The notes: a model not told the origin generated them from the letters alone. Positions 7,989 through 16,270 are shown, counted from the stretch's first letter. The stretch: 32,544 nt of DNA from Acidimicrobiia bacterium (GCA_013812505.1 JACCTH010000016.1:1-32544), one strand, 5' to 3'. Program-made: numbers and translations.

Positions 7989-8776
7989 TGCGACTAGCTG
8001 ACAAAGTGTGTGTGATCACCGGAGCAAGCTCGGGAATCGGACGCGCGGTGGCTGAGGCCTTCGCTGCCGAGGGCGCCCGGCTACTGCTGGTCGCCCGCCC
8101 CCCAGATCACGCCGATCTGGAAGCCACCGTCCAAGGCTTACCCCAAGCCGTTGGCTTCGCCTCCGATCTGAGCGACCCAGGAGCCGCGACCGAGATCATC
8201 GACAAGGCTCTCGAACACTTCGCCCGCATCGACGTGCTGATCAACAATGCCGGCTTCGCGGATGTTGCGCTTGCTACCGAGTTCAGCGTCGAACGCTGGG
8301 ACCGGGTCTTCAACGTCAACCTCCGCGCCATGTTTCTTCTAGCTCAGAGTTTCGCCCGGCATGTCATCGCCCGCGGAGGCGGAGGCTCGATCGTTAACAC
8401 TGGAAGCATCAACGGCATCCGGCCCGAACCAATGCTCGCGGCTTACAACGTCTCCAAGGCGGGGGTCATGGCACTGAGCCAATCTCTGGCCTTGGAGTTC
8501 GGCCAATACGGCATTCGCGTCAACACCGTGCTGCCCGGGATGGTGTACACCCGCCAGACCGCGCCGCTTCTGGACGATCCCAGTTTCGCAGGCCCCTACC
8601 TGACGGGCATCCCCCTAAGAAGGTTCGCTGACCCCAAAGACATTGCACCGGCTTATGTCTTCCTCGCCAGCGAAGACGCGCGCTACCTGACCGGCAGCAG
8701 CGTCGTTGTCGATGGCGGCCTATCCATCGGAATCAGCTGGCCCGAGCAGATAAACGAATACCCGGACTTCACGTGA
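7988..8776 (+). CDS. Short-chain dehydrogenase/reductase (SDR)
   Basis: This 262-aa classical SDR has the cofactor loop TGASSGIG near residue 12, NNAG near residue 85, the catalytic Ser in NTGSING, and YNVSK with catalytic Tyr and Lys. The C-terminal phrase LTGSSVVVDGGLS is typical. It would oxidise or reduce a hydroxyl or keto group with NAD(P), plausibly a sugar acid or ketose given its neighbours. The ATG at 7988 overlaps the preceding TGA by one base. A GTG one codon earlier is possible. Confidence 0.92.
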   Translation: MRLADKVCVITGASSGIGRAVAEAFAAEGARLLLVARPPDHADLEATVQGLPQAVGFASDLSDPGAATEIIDKALEHFARIDVLINNAGFADVALATEFSVERWDRVFNVNLRAMFLLAQSFARHVIARGGGGSIVNTGSINGIRPEPMLAAYNVSKAGVMALSQSLALEFGQYGIRVNTVLPGMVYTRQTAPLLDDPSFAGPYLTGIPLRRFADPKDIAPAYVFLASEDARYLTGSSVVVDGGLSIGISWPEQINEYPDFT

Positions 8777-8801
8777 GTCGCGAACTACCACAGAGGACCC
8801 G

Positions 8802-9662
8802 ATGCTGAGATCGATATACGACATCAAAACCGTTACCGCCGAGCTCGACCACGCCGAAGGCCTCAACTTTGGACCCGATGGCAACTGCTACGCGGGCGGG
8901 GAGGACGGCCAGCTCTACCGCATCTCGCCTGGAGGCGAGGTGAGCTCATATGGTCAAACCAGGGGTGGCATCGGCGGAGTGTGCCTCGACGCGAGCGGCA
9001 ATCTGTATGCCTGCAGCTACGGCACGGCGAGCGTTGAGAAAGTCAGCCCCGACGGGTCTGTCACCAGCCACTCAGCCGGTACTACCGACATTCCGGCCGT
9101 CGACCCCAACTATCCCGTCTTCGATGCGGAAGGGTTCCTCTACTACTCGGACTCCGGTGACTACTACCGACCTTCTGGCCGGCTGTTTGCGGTGCGGCCC
9201 GACGGCGCGACGATGCACATCTTCGGAAGCCACCTCCAGTATCCCAACGGTCTCGCCATCGACCCGTCCGACAGCTGGCTCTATGTGGTGCAGAGCACCG
9301 CGCACAATCTCATCCGCTTTCCGTTGTTGGGTGAGGGTCGCGTCGGTGAGCCGGAAACGTATGTCAGGCTGCCCGGCGTCGTTCCCGACGGTATCGCCTT
9401 CGCCGAGAACGGATCGATCTACGTCGCCTGCTACTCGCCGGACATCATCCTTCGAGTCCTCCCTGATCGCCGCGTCGAGACGGTGGTGCAGGATCTCGGC
9501 TCGGACGTGCTCAACCGACCAACCAATGTGGCCTTTCAACCCGGCACGACCAACCTTTGGTTCGTCAACTTCGGTGGCCATTCCATGCGATATGTCGATG
9601 TCGATGAGCACGGCGCACCTCTCCACTTTCCCCCGGATGAGCCCAACGAAGAACCAAGGTAA
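8802..9662 (+). CDS. SMP-30/gluconolactonase-like protein
   Basis: This 286-aa six-bladed beta-propeller shows repeated blade phrases such as AEGLNFGPDGNCY, GVCLDASGNLYACSYG, YPNGLAIDPSDSWLYV and PDGIAFAENGSIYVACY. The Glu of HAEGL, the Asn of YPNGL and the Asp of VPDGIAF fit the metal-binding residues of SMP-30 lactonases. Such enzymes open sugar lactones made by sugar dehydrogenases. This fits the Gfo/Idh or SDR enzymes here as lactone producers and the enolase-superfamily enzyme as consumer. An AGAGGA precedes the ATG. The gap from the SDR gene is 25 nt. Confidence 0.88.
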   Translation: MLRSIYDIKTVTAELDHAEGLNFGPDGNCYAGGEDGQLYRISPGGEVSSYGQTRGGIGGVCLDASGNLYACSYGTASVEKVSPDGSVTSHSAGTTDIPAVDPNYPVFDAEGFLYYSDSGDYYRPSGRLFAVRPDGATMHIFGSHLQYPNGLAIDPSDSWLYVVQSTAHNLIRFPLLGEGRVGEPETYVRLPGVVPDGIAFAENGSIYVACYSPDIILRVLPDRRVETVVQDLGSDVLNRPTNVAFQPGTTNLWFVNFGGHSMRYVDVDEHGAPLHFPPDEPNEEPR

Positions 9663-9673
9663 GGAGCCCGAAG

Positions 9674-10078
9674 TTGGCGCAGCGAAATCGAGATGGACTG
9701 GCGTTCTTTGAAACCGGCGATGGGAATCCCGCTAGCTACTCGGCCGCGGCCCGAGTCGGCGACCTCATCTATACCGCGGGCCAGATTGGCGCCGAGGTCG
9801 GAGGACCCCCGGTCAACGCCGCCGACCAGGCGCGGACCGCCCTCTCGCGGCTGATCGCGGCCGTGGAGGCGGCCGGCGGCGGCATCGAGACGATCGTCAA
9901 GGTCAACACCTATCTGGCCGACCTGAACGACTTCCCCGTTTACGACGCGATCTACCGAGAGATGATCGCAGTCGACCCCAAGCCGGCCCGCACCTCCGTC
10001 CAGATCGCAGCTTTCCCGGCACCCCTCAAGATCGAGATCGACGCGGTCGCGTCCGTTCGATCAGCCGAGAAGAAGTAG
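9674..10078 (+). CDS. RidA-family (YjgF/YER057c/UK114) protein
   Basis: This 134-aa protein has family motifs LIYTAGQIG, VEAAGGGIETIVKVNTYLAD and ARTSVQIAAFP. The Arg in ARTSVQ corresponds to the substrate-carboxylate arginine of RidA-type deaminases. RidA proteins hydrolyse reactive enamine/imine intermediates; catabolic paralogues act on pathway-specific intermediates. TTG at 9674 is supported by AAGGAG seven nucleotides upstream. It sits between the lactonase and dehydratase genes in the same operon. An imine-forming step in this pathway is possible but not shown. Confidence 0.88.
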   Translation: MAQRNRDGLAFFETGDGNPASYSAAARVGDLIYTAGQIGAEVGGPPVNAADQARTALSRLIAAVEAAGGGIETIVKVNTYLADLNDFPVYDAIYREMIAVDPKPARTSVQIAAFPAPLKIEIDAVASVRSAEKK

Positions 10079-10085
10079 CCGAGAG

Positions 10086-11264
10086 ATGCGAATCACCGGC
10101 CTCGACATCACCCCGGTAACGATCCCGTTCAGCCGCGTGGAACTATGGGCTTGGGGCGAAAGGCGAGGAGTCTCCTGCGCAGTCATTGAGCTGCATACCG
10201 ACACCGGCATCACCGGACTCGGCGAGGCCGTAATTGTCCTGGGACCGACTCCGGAGATCGTCGTCGCGATTTTGCGCCGGATGGAGCAACTGGTCGTAGG
10301 CGAGGATCCCGGCCGGGTCGAGTATCTCACGGCGAAGATTCTGGGAGAAGGTGCCTGGCATTCGTTCCGCAACACCGCCTTCACCTGTTGGGCGGGGATT
10401 GAGATGGCCTGCTGGGACGTCATCGGCAAGAGCACCGGCCGTTCGGTGGCCCAGATGCTGGGTGGCCCGGTTCGCGACGAGGCCACGGCCATGTTCTACG
10501 TCTATGGCAGCCACAACCTTGAGGAGATGATCGAGTACGCGGCAGAAGGAACGGCCCGCGGATTCGGGACCATCTACGTGAAAGTCGGCATCGAGGAGGA
10601 GCGTGATGTCGAGCTCGTCGCGCGTGTCCGCGAAGCAATCGGACCGCATCCCAAGCTCCGCGTCGATGCAAATGAAGCGTGGTCTCCGGGTACAGCCGTC
10701 CGGATTCTCGGAAGAATGAAACCCTACGTGATCGAGTACGCCGAGCAACCGACCTTGATGTACGACATCGATGCGCTCGCTCATGTGAGGCGGGCCTCCG
10801 GAGTGGCCGTGGCGGCCAACCAGGCATCGTGGGGCATGTTCCAGATCCTCGAGCTGATCAAACGCCAGGCGTGCGATGTGATCATGACCGACCCTCACCA
10901 GGAGGGTGGCATCCTCAACTTCAAGAAGGCAGCCGTGCTAGCCGAGGCAGCTGGCCTACCAATCGTCAACCACGCCTTCTCGCCGACAACGATCACTATG
11001 CATGCCCAGCTTGCCGTCATCGGCTCCAGCCCCAACTTCATCCTCGCCGGCCAAGGCCATCAAGACCTTTTGGCGGACGACGTAGTGACGGCGCCTCTTT
11101 CCTACGAGGGTGGCCGCATGCAAGTTCCCAACGGCCCTGGCCTTGGCGTCAACCTCGACCGCGAGAAACTAGAGCTGTACCACCAGGCGTTTCTCGAGCA
11201 GGGGTTTGCCTCGGCCCATGCCGACCAACGACCCGGCCAGATGCTCAACGTCCCGAACCAGTAG
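10086..11264 (+). CDS. Enolase-superfamily (mandelate racemase/muconate lactonizing type) sugar-acid dehydratase-like protein
   Basis: This 392-aa protein has the N-terminal capping domain and a C-terminal barrel. Metal ligands fit D194 (RVDANEAW), E220 (EYAEQP) and, at the third position, N245 (VAANQ) instead of the usual Glu or Asp. Glucarate dehydratases also use Asn there. The barrel-strand-2 KxK motif reads Y164-V-K166, so the first catalytic Lys is replaced by Tyr while the second remains. A late His in VNHAF is kept. These features suggest an acid-sugar dehydratase with altered stereochemistry, although a non-dehydratase role is possible. It is the last gene of the gntR-led operon, 7 nt after the RidA gene, and a bidirectional hairpin follows. 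Confidence 0.87.
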   Translation: MRITGLDITPVTIPFSRVELWAWGERRGVSCAVIELHTDTGITGLGEAVIVLGPTPEIVVAILRRMEQLVVGEDPGRVEYLTAKILGEGAWHSFRNTAFTCWAGIEMACWDVIGKSTGRSVAQMLGGPVRDEATAMFYVYGSHNLEEMIEYAAEGTARGFGTIYVKVGIEEERDVELVARVREAIGPHPKLRVDANEAWSPGTAVRILGRMKPYVIEYAEQPTLMYDIDALAHVRRASGVAVAANQASWGMFQILELIKRQACDVIMTDPHQEGGILNFKKAAVLAEAAGLPIVNHAFSPTTITMHAQLAVIGSSPNFILAGQGHQDLLADDVVTAPLSYEGGRMQVPNGPGLGVNLDREKLELYHQAFLEQGFASAHADQRPGQMLNVPNQ

Positions 11265-11302
11265 GCTCCCGTGGTTGGCTCGCTGATTGGCGGAAGACGC
11301 TT

Positions 11303-11340
11303 GGGGTGACAATCCGACAGAGTCGAGGGTCTGTCACCCC
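11303..11340. terminator. Bidirectional hairpin between convergent dehydratase and tetR genes
   Basis: GGGGTGACA (11303-11311) pairs perfectly with TGTCACCCC (11332-11340) across a 20-nt loop that holds an inner CGAC/GTCG stem. It overlaps the tetR stop codon. No strong T-tract is seen, so termination efficiency is uncertain. Confidence 0.5.
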
Positions 11341-12146
11341 TCCGGCTCCGAAATTTCCCCTGTGATGTCGCGAGAACGACGAATGAAGGCCTCGATCCCG
11401 TCCAGGACTCGCGCCAGCCCGAACTCGAATGAGGATATGGCGCCGGCGAGGAAGTACCGCTCATCCTCCGCGCTTTCGTCCCAGGCTCCTTCCATCTCTC
11501 GGCTCGAAAGAGTCGGGAAGCGATCCGGATCCCAAATCTCCTCGAGAATCGGGGAGACAGCTCCCCACCATTTGGTGTCATCAAGGTTGGTCTCGCTTGC
11601 AACCTCAACCGCATCCACGGCCACCCGGGCGGCCCCGTTGACATAGGCGCTGATCAAAGACAGCACCCAGGCCATTTCCCTCCCGCTCAGACCGAGACCA
11701 GAGACAGCTGCGAGCGCTCGCTCAGAAGCATCGAGCACGTTGGGGCCCAATGGAGCCCGGGTCCAGGGAAGGCGGTGAAACCAAGGATGGCGCTGGTGAC
11801 TGGCCCATGTCGCGCGGGCAATCAGCTCGAGCTTTTGGCGCCAAGTTGCCCCGGCCGGAAAGGACACATTCTCCTCGCCAGCCACTCGGTCAAACATCAA
11901 GTCCAACAACTCTCTCTTGGCCTGCAGATAGCCGTAGAGAGTCATCGCTCCGACTCCCAGATGATCCGCCACCTTGCGCATCGAGAGGGCCTCGAGCCCC
12001 TGCTCGTCCGCGATTGCAATTGCCGCGGCGACAATTTCGTCCGCGGCCAGGCTTGGCTTCGGGCCTCGCTCGGCGGGTTCGCTGATGCCCCACAGCAGCC
12101 TCATGCTGTGGGCGGGGTCAATCGGTTCCTGCGCTCGGTTTGACAA
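11334..12146 (-). CDS. TetR-family transcriptional regulator
   Basis: This protein of about 270 aa has an N-terminal helix-turn-helix (EQGLEALSMRKVADHLGVGAM, then TLYGYLQAKRELLDLMFD). The larger C-terminal ligand domain resembles that of TetR-class drug-sensing repressors. It is divergent from the ABC exporter genes, the usual layout for an autoregulated efflux repressor. The first start is TTG at 12146, eight nucleotides after a TACAAT -10-like box, so the mRNA may be leaderless. ATG at 12104 is an alternative that trims 14 residues ahead of the DNA-binding domain. Confidence 0.88.
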   Translation of the reverse strand: MSNRAQEPIDPAHSMRLLWGISEPAERGPKPSLAADEIVAAAIAIADEQGLEALSMRKVADHLGVGAMTLYGYLQAKRELLDLMFDRVAGEENVSFPAGATWRQKLELIARATWASHQRHPWFHRLPWTRAPLGPNVLDASERALAAVSGLGLSGREMAWVLSLISAYVNGAARVAVDAVEVASETNLDDTKWWGAVSPILEEIWDPDRFPTLSSREMEGAWDESAEDERYFLAGAISSFEFGLARVLDGIEAFIRRSRDITGEISEPEG

Positions 12147-12150
12147 CTCC

Positions 12151-12186
12151 GTACATTGTACCGTAACCTAACTTCGTACACCGTAT
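12151..12186. promoter_or_regulatory. tetR/exporter divergent promoter and operator-like repeats
   Basis: GTACATTGTAC (12151-12161) is a palindrome with 5-bp arms and overlaps TACAAT, a five-of-six -10 box for tetR on the minus strand. A related CGTACACCGTA follows at 12175-12185. These repeats lie between tetR and the ABC ATPase ATG at 12204, so TetR binding could block both directions. This is inferred from position and symmetry only. Confidence 0.5.
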
Positions 12187-12203
12187 GGCGACAGGAGTCG
12201 GGC

Positions 12204-13149
12204 ATGGATGACGCCGCCGTCGAAGCCATTGGATTACACAAGCGTTTCGGAACGACAGAAGCACTGGCTGGCTTCGATCTTCATGTCCGGGCAGGGACGA
12301 TCTGCCGTGTGCTCGGTCCCAACGGTGCTGGCAAAACCACCGCCGTCCGCATAATGGCCACCTTGCTGAGAGCCGACCGCGGCTCGGTCCGGGTGGGCGG
12401 CGCCGATGTGCGCACCCAAGCAGAGCTGGTCAGGTCGCGAATTGGACTGGTGGGCCAGGAAGCCGCAGTTGATGAGGAGCTCACCGGTCGTCAGAACCTC
12501 GTGCTCTTCGAACGGCTTTTCCAACTCGGCCGAGGCGGGGCTCGTGAGCGAGCCGCCGAGTTGCTCGAGCATTCGATCTCACCGAAAGCGCCGATAAGAA
12601 AGCCAAGAAGTATCGGGTGGCATGCGCCGTCGCCTCGACCTGGCCGTTGCTTTCATCCAGTCACCGCAAGTGTTCTTCATGGACGAACCAACGGCTGGCC
12701 TCGACCCCAGAAACCGCAACATGGTCTGGGCGGAAATCAGGCGTCTGGTCGCCGGAGGGTCGACCGTGCTGCTCACCACGCAGCACCTCGACGAAGCCGA
12801 TCAGCTCGCCAACCGCATTGCTTTGATGGACCGCGGCCGCGTGATTGCAGAGGGCAGCCCCAAAGAACTGAAGTCACGGATCGGTGGCGACCAGATCGAA
12901 GTCGCGCTCACCAACCTGGGTCAACTCCGCGCTGCGATTGAGATCGTGCAATCGATTTGTGGGGAGGCCGTGGAGTTGAACGAAGACACTCGCACCATCA
13001 CGGCACCGGTTGTCGATCGCGTCTCGGTTCTCGTCGAAACCGCACGGCGGCTCGAAGAGGCGGGAATCGATGTCCAAGACATCGGGTTGCGACAACCCGC
13101 CCTCGACGAGGTCTTCCTCCGGTTGACCGCAAAGGAAGAAGCAGCATGA
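12204..13149 (+). pseudogene. Drug-type ABC exporter ATPase (DrrA-like), broken by two apparent 1-base deletions
   Basis: The N-terminal frame from ATG 12204 (AGGAG six nucleotides before) encodes LHKRFGTTEALAGF and Walker A GPNGAGKTT, ending in AAELLEH. Homology then continues in a second frame (FDLTESADKKAKKY, from about 12572) and in a third from about 12612 (SGGMRRRLDLAVAF signature, Walker B VFFMDEPTAGLDP, H-loop TTQHLDEA). Restoring one base near 12570-12575 and one near 12611-12614 rebuilds a full protein of about 315 aa. The family couples ATP hydrolysis to drug or lipid export. As given, the gene cannot make an intact ATPase. The ATGA overlap with the permease gene is intact. Sequencing error is a strong alternative to true decay. 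Confidence 0.8.
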
Positions 13150-13972
13150 CCGTCGGTTTGGTTGCGGGCCACTCCGCCACGCCGGGGTGGCGCCGAACGC
13201 TGGGCGACAGCATGACGGTCGCCACCCGACACCTGGTCCCCTGGCTCAACAGCCCTGGGTGGATTGTGGCGACGCTCATCTACCCGATCACTTTCGTATT
13301 GCTCTTCGGTTACGTGTTCGGGAGCGGCATCATCGTGCCCGGAGGAGGCAACTACCGCGAATACTTGATGCCTGGCCTCTTCACCTTCATCATGGCTTCG
13401 GGCATCGGCGAAACCATGGTCGGGGTCAACACCGACAGCGCCAAAGGGATCATGGATCGATTGCGGTCAATGCCGATGGCCCCGGCCGCCGTGGTCATGG
13501 GACGCAACATGGCCGACATGGTCAACTCGTTTGTCGGCCTGGCCGTGATGGTTGGGTGTGGCCTGGTCGTGGGCTGGACCGCCCGCCGCGGTCTCGGGAG
13601 CTTCCTCGCGGCGCTTGGACTTCTCCTTCTCCTGCGCTTCAGTTTTCTGTGGATGGGGATCTACATCGGTTTGCTGGTCAAATCGCCGGAAATGGCCAAC
13701 AACCTTTGGGGTCTCCTCTTTCCGCTCACGATGCTCACCAACGCTTTCGTCTCCCCGGAGCTGATGCCCGACTGGCTCGGCGCCATCGCCGCGTGGAACC
13801 CGCTCTCCTCAACCGTCAGCGCTACGCGCGAGCTATTTGGGAACCCGGGTGGGGCCACGGCTCAAACCTGGTTGACCGAGAACGCGGTGACGATGGCGCT
13901 GGCCTGGCCGTTGCTATCACCGCGGCCTTTCTGCCCCTGGCGGTCAGGAAGTGGCGACGCCTCAGTCGCTAG
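13146..13972 (+). CDS. ABC-2 type exporter permease (DrrB-like), apparent frameshift near the C-terminus
   Basis: This membrane protein of about 275 aa has an N-terminal cytoplasmic stretch followed by about six hydrophobic segments (for example IVATLIYPITFVLLFGYVFG). The ABC-2 signature region includes NPLSSTVSATRELFGNPGG. It forms the pore for the ATPase encoded upstream, overlapping it by 4 nt. The frame starting at 13146 leaves homology at about 13911-13917 and would run on to 14240 with an unrelated tail. One added base there restores the typical ending ITAAFLPLAVRKWRRLSR and a stop at 13972, which are the coordinates given. The restored gene overlaps the convergent ankyrin gene by about 11 nt. 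Confidence 0.82.
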
Positions 13973-14992
13973 CTGTCAGTGGTGCCAGGATCTCCTCCAC
14001 CTGGTCGTAACCCAAGGTGTTGACGTAGCCGGATCGGTTCTTCCGGCACCATCCCAACGGAGTCAAATGGTGATCGGGGTCTGCCAGGTTGGGATCGGCG
14101 CCATGCGCCAGCAAACGGCGAACGCTGTCGGGTCGACCGTTTCCGGCGGCGGTGCGAAGCGGATGACGACCAAAATCGGATCAGTGGCATCGACCCGTGT
14201 CCCGGCGGCAATCAGCTCGTCGATCACATCCAGGCGTTGATGGTCGGAAGCCATCACCAAGGCTCTGGTACGAGCATCGGCAGGAGTCTCGGCAGTGAGC
14301 CAGCCCGTGATATCTCCCGCCGCGGCGCCTTCCTCGATGCCGTGCACCTGGGCGCCGGCGGCGACCAGGACGTCGAGGACATCGGTCATCCCGAAGACCG
14401 CGGCATGGAGGAGCGCAGTGCCGCCAGGGACGCCGCCGGCCTCATCGCTGGCTCGCTGGTCCAGGGCGGCACCGGCTTCGATCAACACTCGGGCAACCTC
14501 GGCATCGCCGTAGCTGGCGGCGGTCATCAAGGGAGTTTCCGAGTCTCCGTGCTCACCGTCGATCCGAGCTCCGGCTGCGATCAGTGCACGAGCCATTCCC
14601 CCGGTACCTTCGACATCGCGCCAGACGTTGTGGGTCGTGTCGAAACGGAGCATCGTGACATAGCCCAGCGGCGACGCGCCTATCGGATGATCACACCAGT
14701 TGTCCATCGAAGAGGTGGCGAGAGTGGGATCCCCGGAGATGAGAGCGGTCAGCCGCTCGAGATCCCGCGCATCAAGAATCCTTCGTCGCTCGACCTCGAG
14801 CTTGAGCTTGGGCCAACTCGAGAACCCGTATTCGCGAGCCAGGGCCAATTGCGCCGAGGACAAGATCAGGCGAGGGGAAACGGACTCGATGCGGGCCAGC
14901 GCCGACGGGTTCCCCTCCTTGGCCGACGCCAGCAGCTCTTTCGCCTGCCGACGTAGCTGCTCGAGGTCGGGCGTGGAAGGTAGAACTGCCAT
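13962..14992 (-). CDS. Ankyrin-repeat protein, apparent frameshift near the C-terminus
   Basis: The protein begins with an N-terminal helical domain (LEQLRRQAKELLASAKEG to LALAREYGFSSWPKLKLEVE) common in actinobacterial ankyrin proteins. At least three ankyrin repeats follow, such as TPLMTAASYGDAEVARVLIE, TALLHAAVFGMTDVLDVLVA and TRALVMASDHQRLDVIDELI. It is a likely protein-binding scaffold of unknown partner. ATG at 14992 has AAGGAG five nucleotides upstream. The given frame runs to 14063 with an unrelated tail. Adding one base near 14178 restores a further repeat (HPLRTAAGNGRPDSVRRLLA, then HGADPNLADPD) and a stop at 13962, giving about 343 aa. Confidence 0.8.
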
Positions 14993-15039
14993 GACATCTC
15001 CTTTTCGGCCGACGGTCCGCAAGCCAACCTGAGGAGTAA

Positions 15040-15079
15040 ACCAAATTTGGCGCCCAGCGCGCGGTCCCAACCAAATTTG
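15040..15079. repeat. Left part of a degenerate ~30-bp tandem repeat, including target duplication copy
   Basis: CCAAATTTGG occurs at 15041-15050 and again 30 nt later at 15071-15080 (its last base is the first base of the transposon). Between them is CGCCCAGCGCGCGG. The 23 bases from 15041 recur at 19322-19344 on the far side of the transposon. With the transposon removed, these form adjacent units of one array. Bases 15072-15079 (CAAATTTG) are the left target duplication. Confidence 0.75.
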
Positions 15080-15102
15080 GGTAATAATATACTTGACTCA
15101 CC
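15080..15102 (+). repeat. Left terminal inverted repeat of the transposon
   Basis: This 23-bp repeat runs from GGTAATAATATA to ACTTGACTCACC and is identical to the reverse complement of 19300-19322. The match beyond it extends over the palindromic target duplication, giving an apparent 32-bp inverted repeat. It contains TTGACT, used as the transposase -35 box. Confidence 0.9.
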
Positions 15103-15121
15103 TTGAGCCGAGTAGTAGACT
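15093..15121 (+). promoter_or_regulatory. Predicted transposase promoter with -35 in the terminal repeat
   Basis: TTGACT (15093-15098, five of six), a 17-nt spacer and TAGACT (15116-15121, four of six) lie upstream of the ATG at 15128. Only six nucleotides separate the -10 from the ATG, and no ribosome site is present, so the mRNA is probably leaderless. Confidence 0.6.
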
Positions 15122-15127
15122 CACCAC

Positions 15128-16081
15128 ATGATTGATGGTGAGAAAGCCCCTCATAACCTGATCGAAGCGATTCGCTACTTCTCAGACCCTGACGTTTGTG
15201 TCGCATTTGTCGCAAGCCTCCGTTGGGCCAACGGTCCCGTCTGCCCGACTTGTGACGGCACCGAGCACTCCTACCTCAAGACCCGTCGCCTGTGGAAGTG
15301 CAAGAACTGCAAGCGCCAATTCTCAGTGAAGGTCGGGACCATCTTCGAGGATTCGCCGATCGGCCTCGATAAGTGGCTGGCGGCTATCTGGCTGATCGCC
15401 AACTCGAAGAACGGCATCTCAAGCCACGAGTTGGGACGGAGCATCGGCCTCACGCAGAAGTCGGCATGGTTCGTTCTTCACCGGGTCCGCCTTGCGATGC
15501 AGACCGGCACGTTCCAGAAGTTGAGCGGCACGGTCGAAGTCGATGAGACCTTCATCGGTGGCTTGTCGAAGAACATGCACAAGGATGCCCGCCAGAAGAA
15601 AATCACCGGAACTGGCGGCCACAACAAATCGGTCGTGATGGGCCTCCGTCAGCGTGGCGGCGACGTAAGGGTCAAGATCATCGACGAGCGCAGGACCCGT
15701 TCAACCATGCAACAGCACGTCCGCGATGAGGTCGAGCTTGGGACCTCCGTCTACACCGACTCTCACCACTCCTACACGGGCTTGGACACGGACTTCGATC
15801 ATGCCACCGTCGAACATGCCGAGTACTACGTCAACGGTCGCGTCCACACGAACGGCATCGAGAATTTCTGGTCGTTGTTGAAGCGTGGCCTCAAAGGAAC
15901 CTACGTTCAGGTAGCCCCGGAGCATCTTTTCCGGTACCTGGACGAGAGAGTGTTCACCTACAACAAGCGCGACCTCAACGACTTCGGCCGGTTCGTGTTG
16001 GTGCTCGGTCAGACAGCCGGACGCCGACTGACCTACGACGCCCTCACCGGGAAGCTGCTGCAAGGCGACGGGCTTTCTTAG
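15128..16081 (+). CDS. IS1595-family transposase
   Basis: This 317-aa protein has the family layout. An N-terminal zinc ribbon CPTCDGT...CKNCKRQFS (near residues 40-63) is followed by a helix-turn-helix-like region (NGISSHELGRSIGLTQKSAW). The catalytic ISXO2-like domain has first Asp in VEVDETFIGG, second Asp in VYTDSHHSY and the closing motif NGIENFWSLLKRGLKG. It would cut and join the 23-bp ends of the element. It reads inward from the left end, starting 25 bp inside the terminal repeat. Its last 38 nt overlap a small antisense ORF. No break is visible, so it may be active. Confidence 0.95.
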   Translation: MIDGEKAPHNLIEAIRYFSDPDVCVAFVASLRWANGPVCPTCDGTEHSYLKTRRLWKCKNCKRQFSVKVGTIFEDSPIGLDKWLAAIWLIANSKNGISSHELGRSIGLTQKSAWFVLHRVRLAMQTGTFQKLSGTVEVDETFIGGLSKNMHKDARQKKITGTGGHNKSVVMGLRQRGGDVRVKIIDERRTRSTMQQHVRDEVELGTSVYTDSHHSYTGLDTDFDHATVEHAEYYVNGRVHTNGIENFWSLLKRGLKGTYVQVAPEHLFRYLDERVFTYNKRDLNDFGRFVLVLGQTAGRRLTYDALTGKLLQGDGLS

Positions 16082-16214
16082 CCCTCGCCTTCTTCTGCTT
16101 GTCTTTCTTCACAGCGGCGTCGATCTCGGTTTTGGGAACGGCGACCAGGGCCTCGGTCAAAGCTTCGAATCGCTTGTATTCCTCTGAGGAATCTTTTGGT
16201 GTTGCAGGCTCCAT
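16044..16214 (-). CDS. Small basic hypothetical protein antisense to the transposase 3' end
   Basis: The open frame from ATG 16214 to TGA 16044 encodes 56 aa: MEPATPKDSSEEYKRF, then EALTEALVAVPKTEIDAAV, then a very Lys/Arg-rich tail (KKDKQKKARAKKARR). The sequence looks like a short helix followed by a basic nucleic-acid-binding tail. Its stop lies inside the transposase gene. No good ribosome site is visible; TAACAT nine nucleotides upstream could be a -10 box. Similar short 'VPKxEID' proteins beside transposases seem familiar, but I cannot confirm a family or role. Confidence 0.5.
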   Translation of the reverse strand: MEPATPKDSSEEYKRFEALTEALVAVPKTEIDAAVKKDKQKKARAKKARRLAAASR

Positions 16215-16254
16215 CGGATACCGATGTTACCTAAGGTCTGCCCTCACAGATAGT

Positions 16255-16270
16255 GCTCGCGATCGCGAGC
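16255..16270. promoter_or_regulatory. Perfect 16-bp palindrome upstream of the PIN module
   Basis: GCTCGCGATCGCGAGC is fully self-complementary. It lies between the divergent small ORF (start 16214) and the 254-aa gene (start 16319), about 50 nt before the latter. It is a candidate operator for autoregulation of a toxin-antitoxin-like pair; a binding protein is not known. Confidence 0.5.

Noticed and set aside
12570-12614. Programmed ribosomal frameshifting in the exporter ATPase
   Set aside because: Two separate shifts 40 nt apart without slippery heptamers, in a family that never needs frameshifting.
13973-14240. C-terminal extension of the ABC-2 permease
   Set aside because: The sequence after the frame change is antisense to the ankyrin gene; one added base restores a normal permease ending at 13972.
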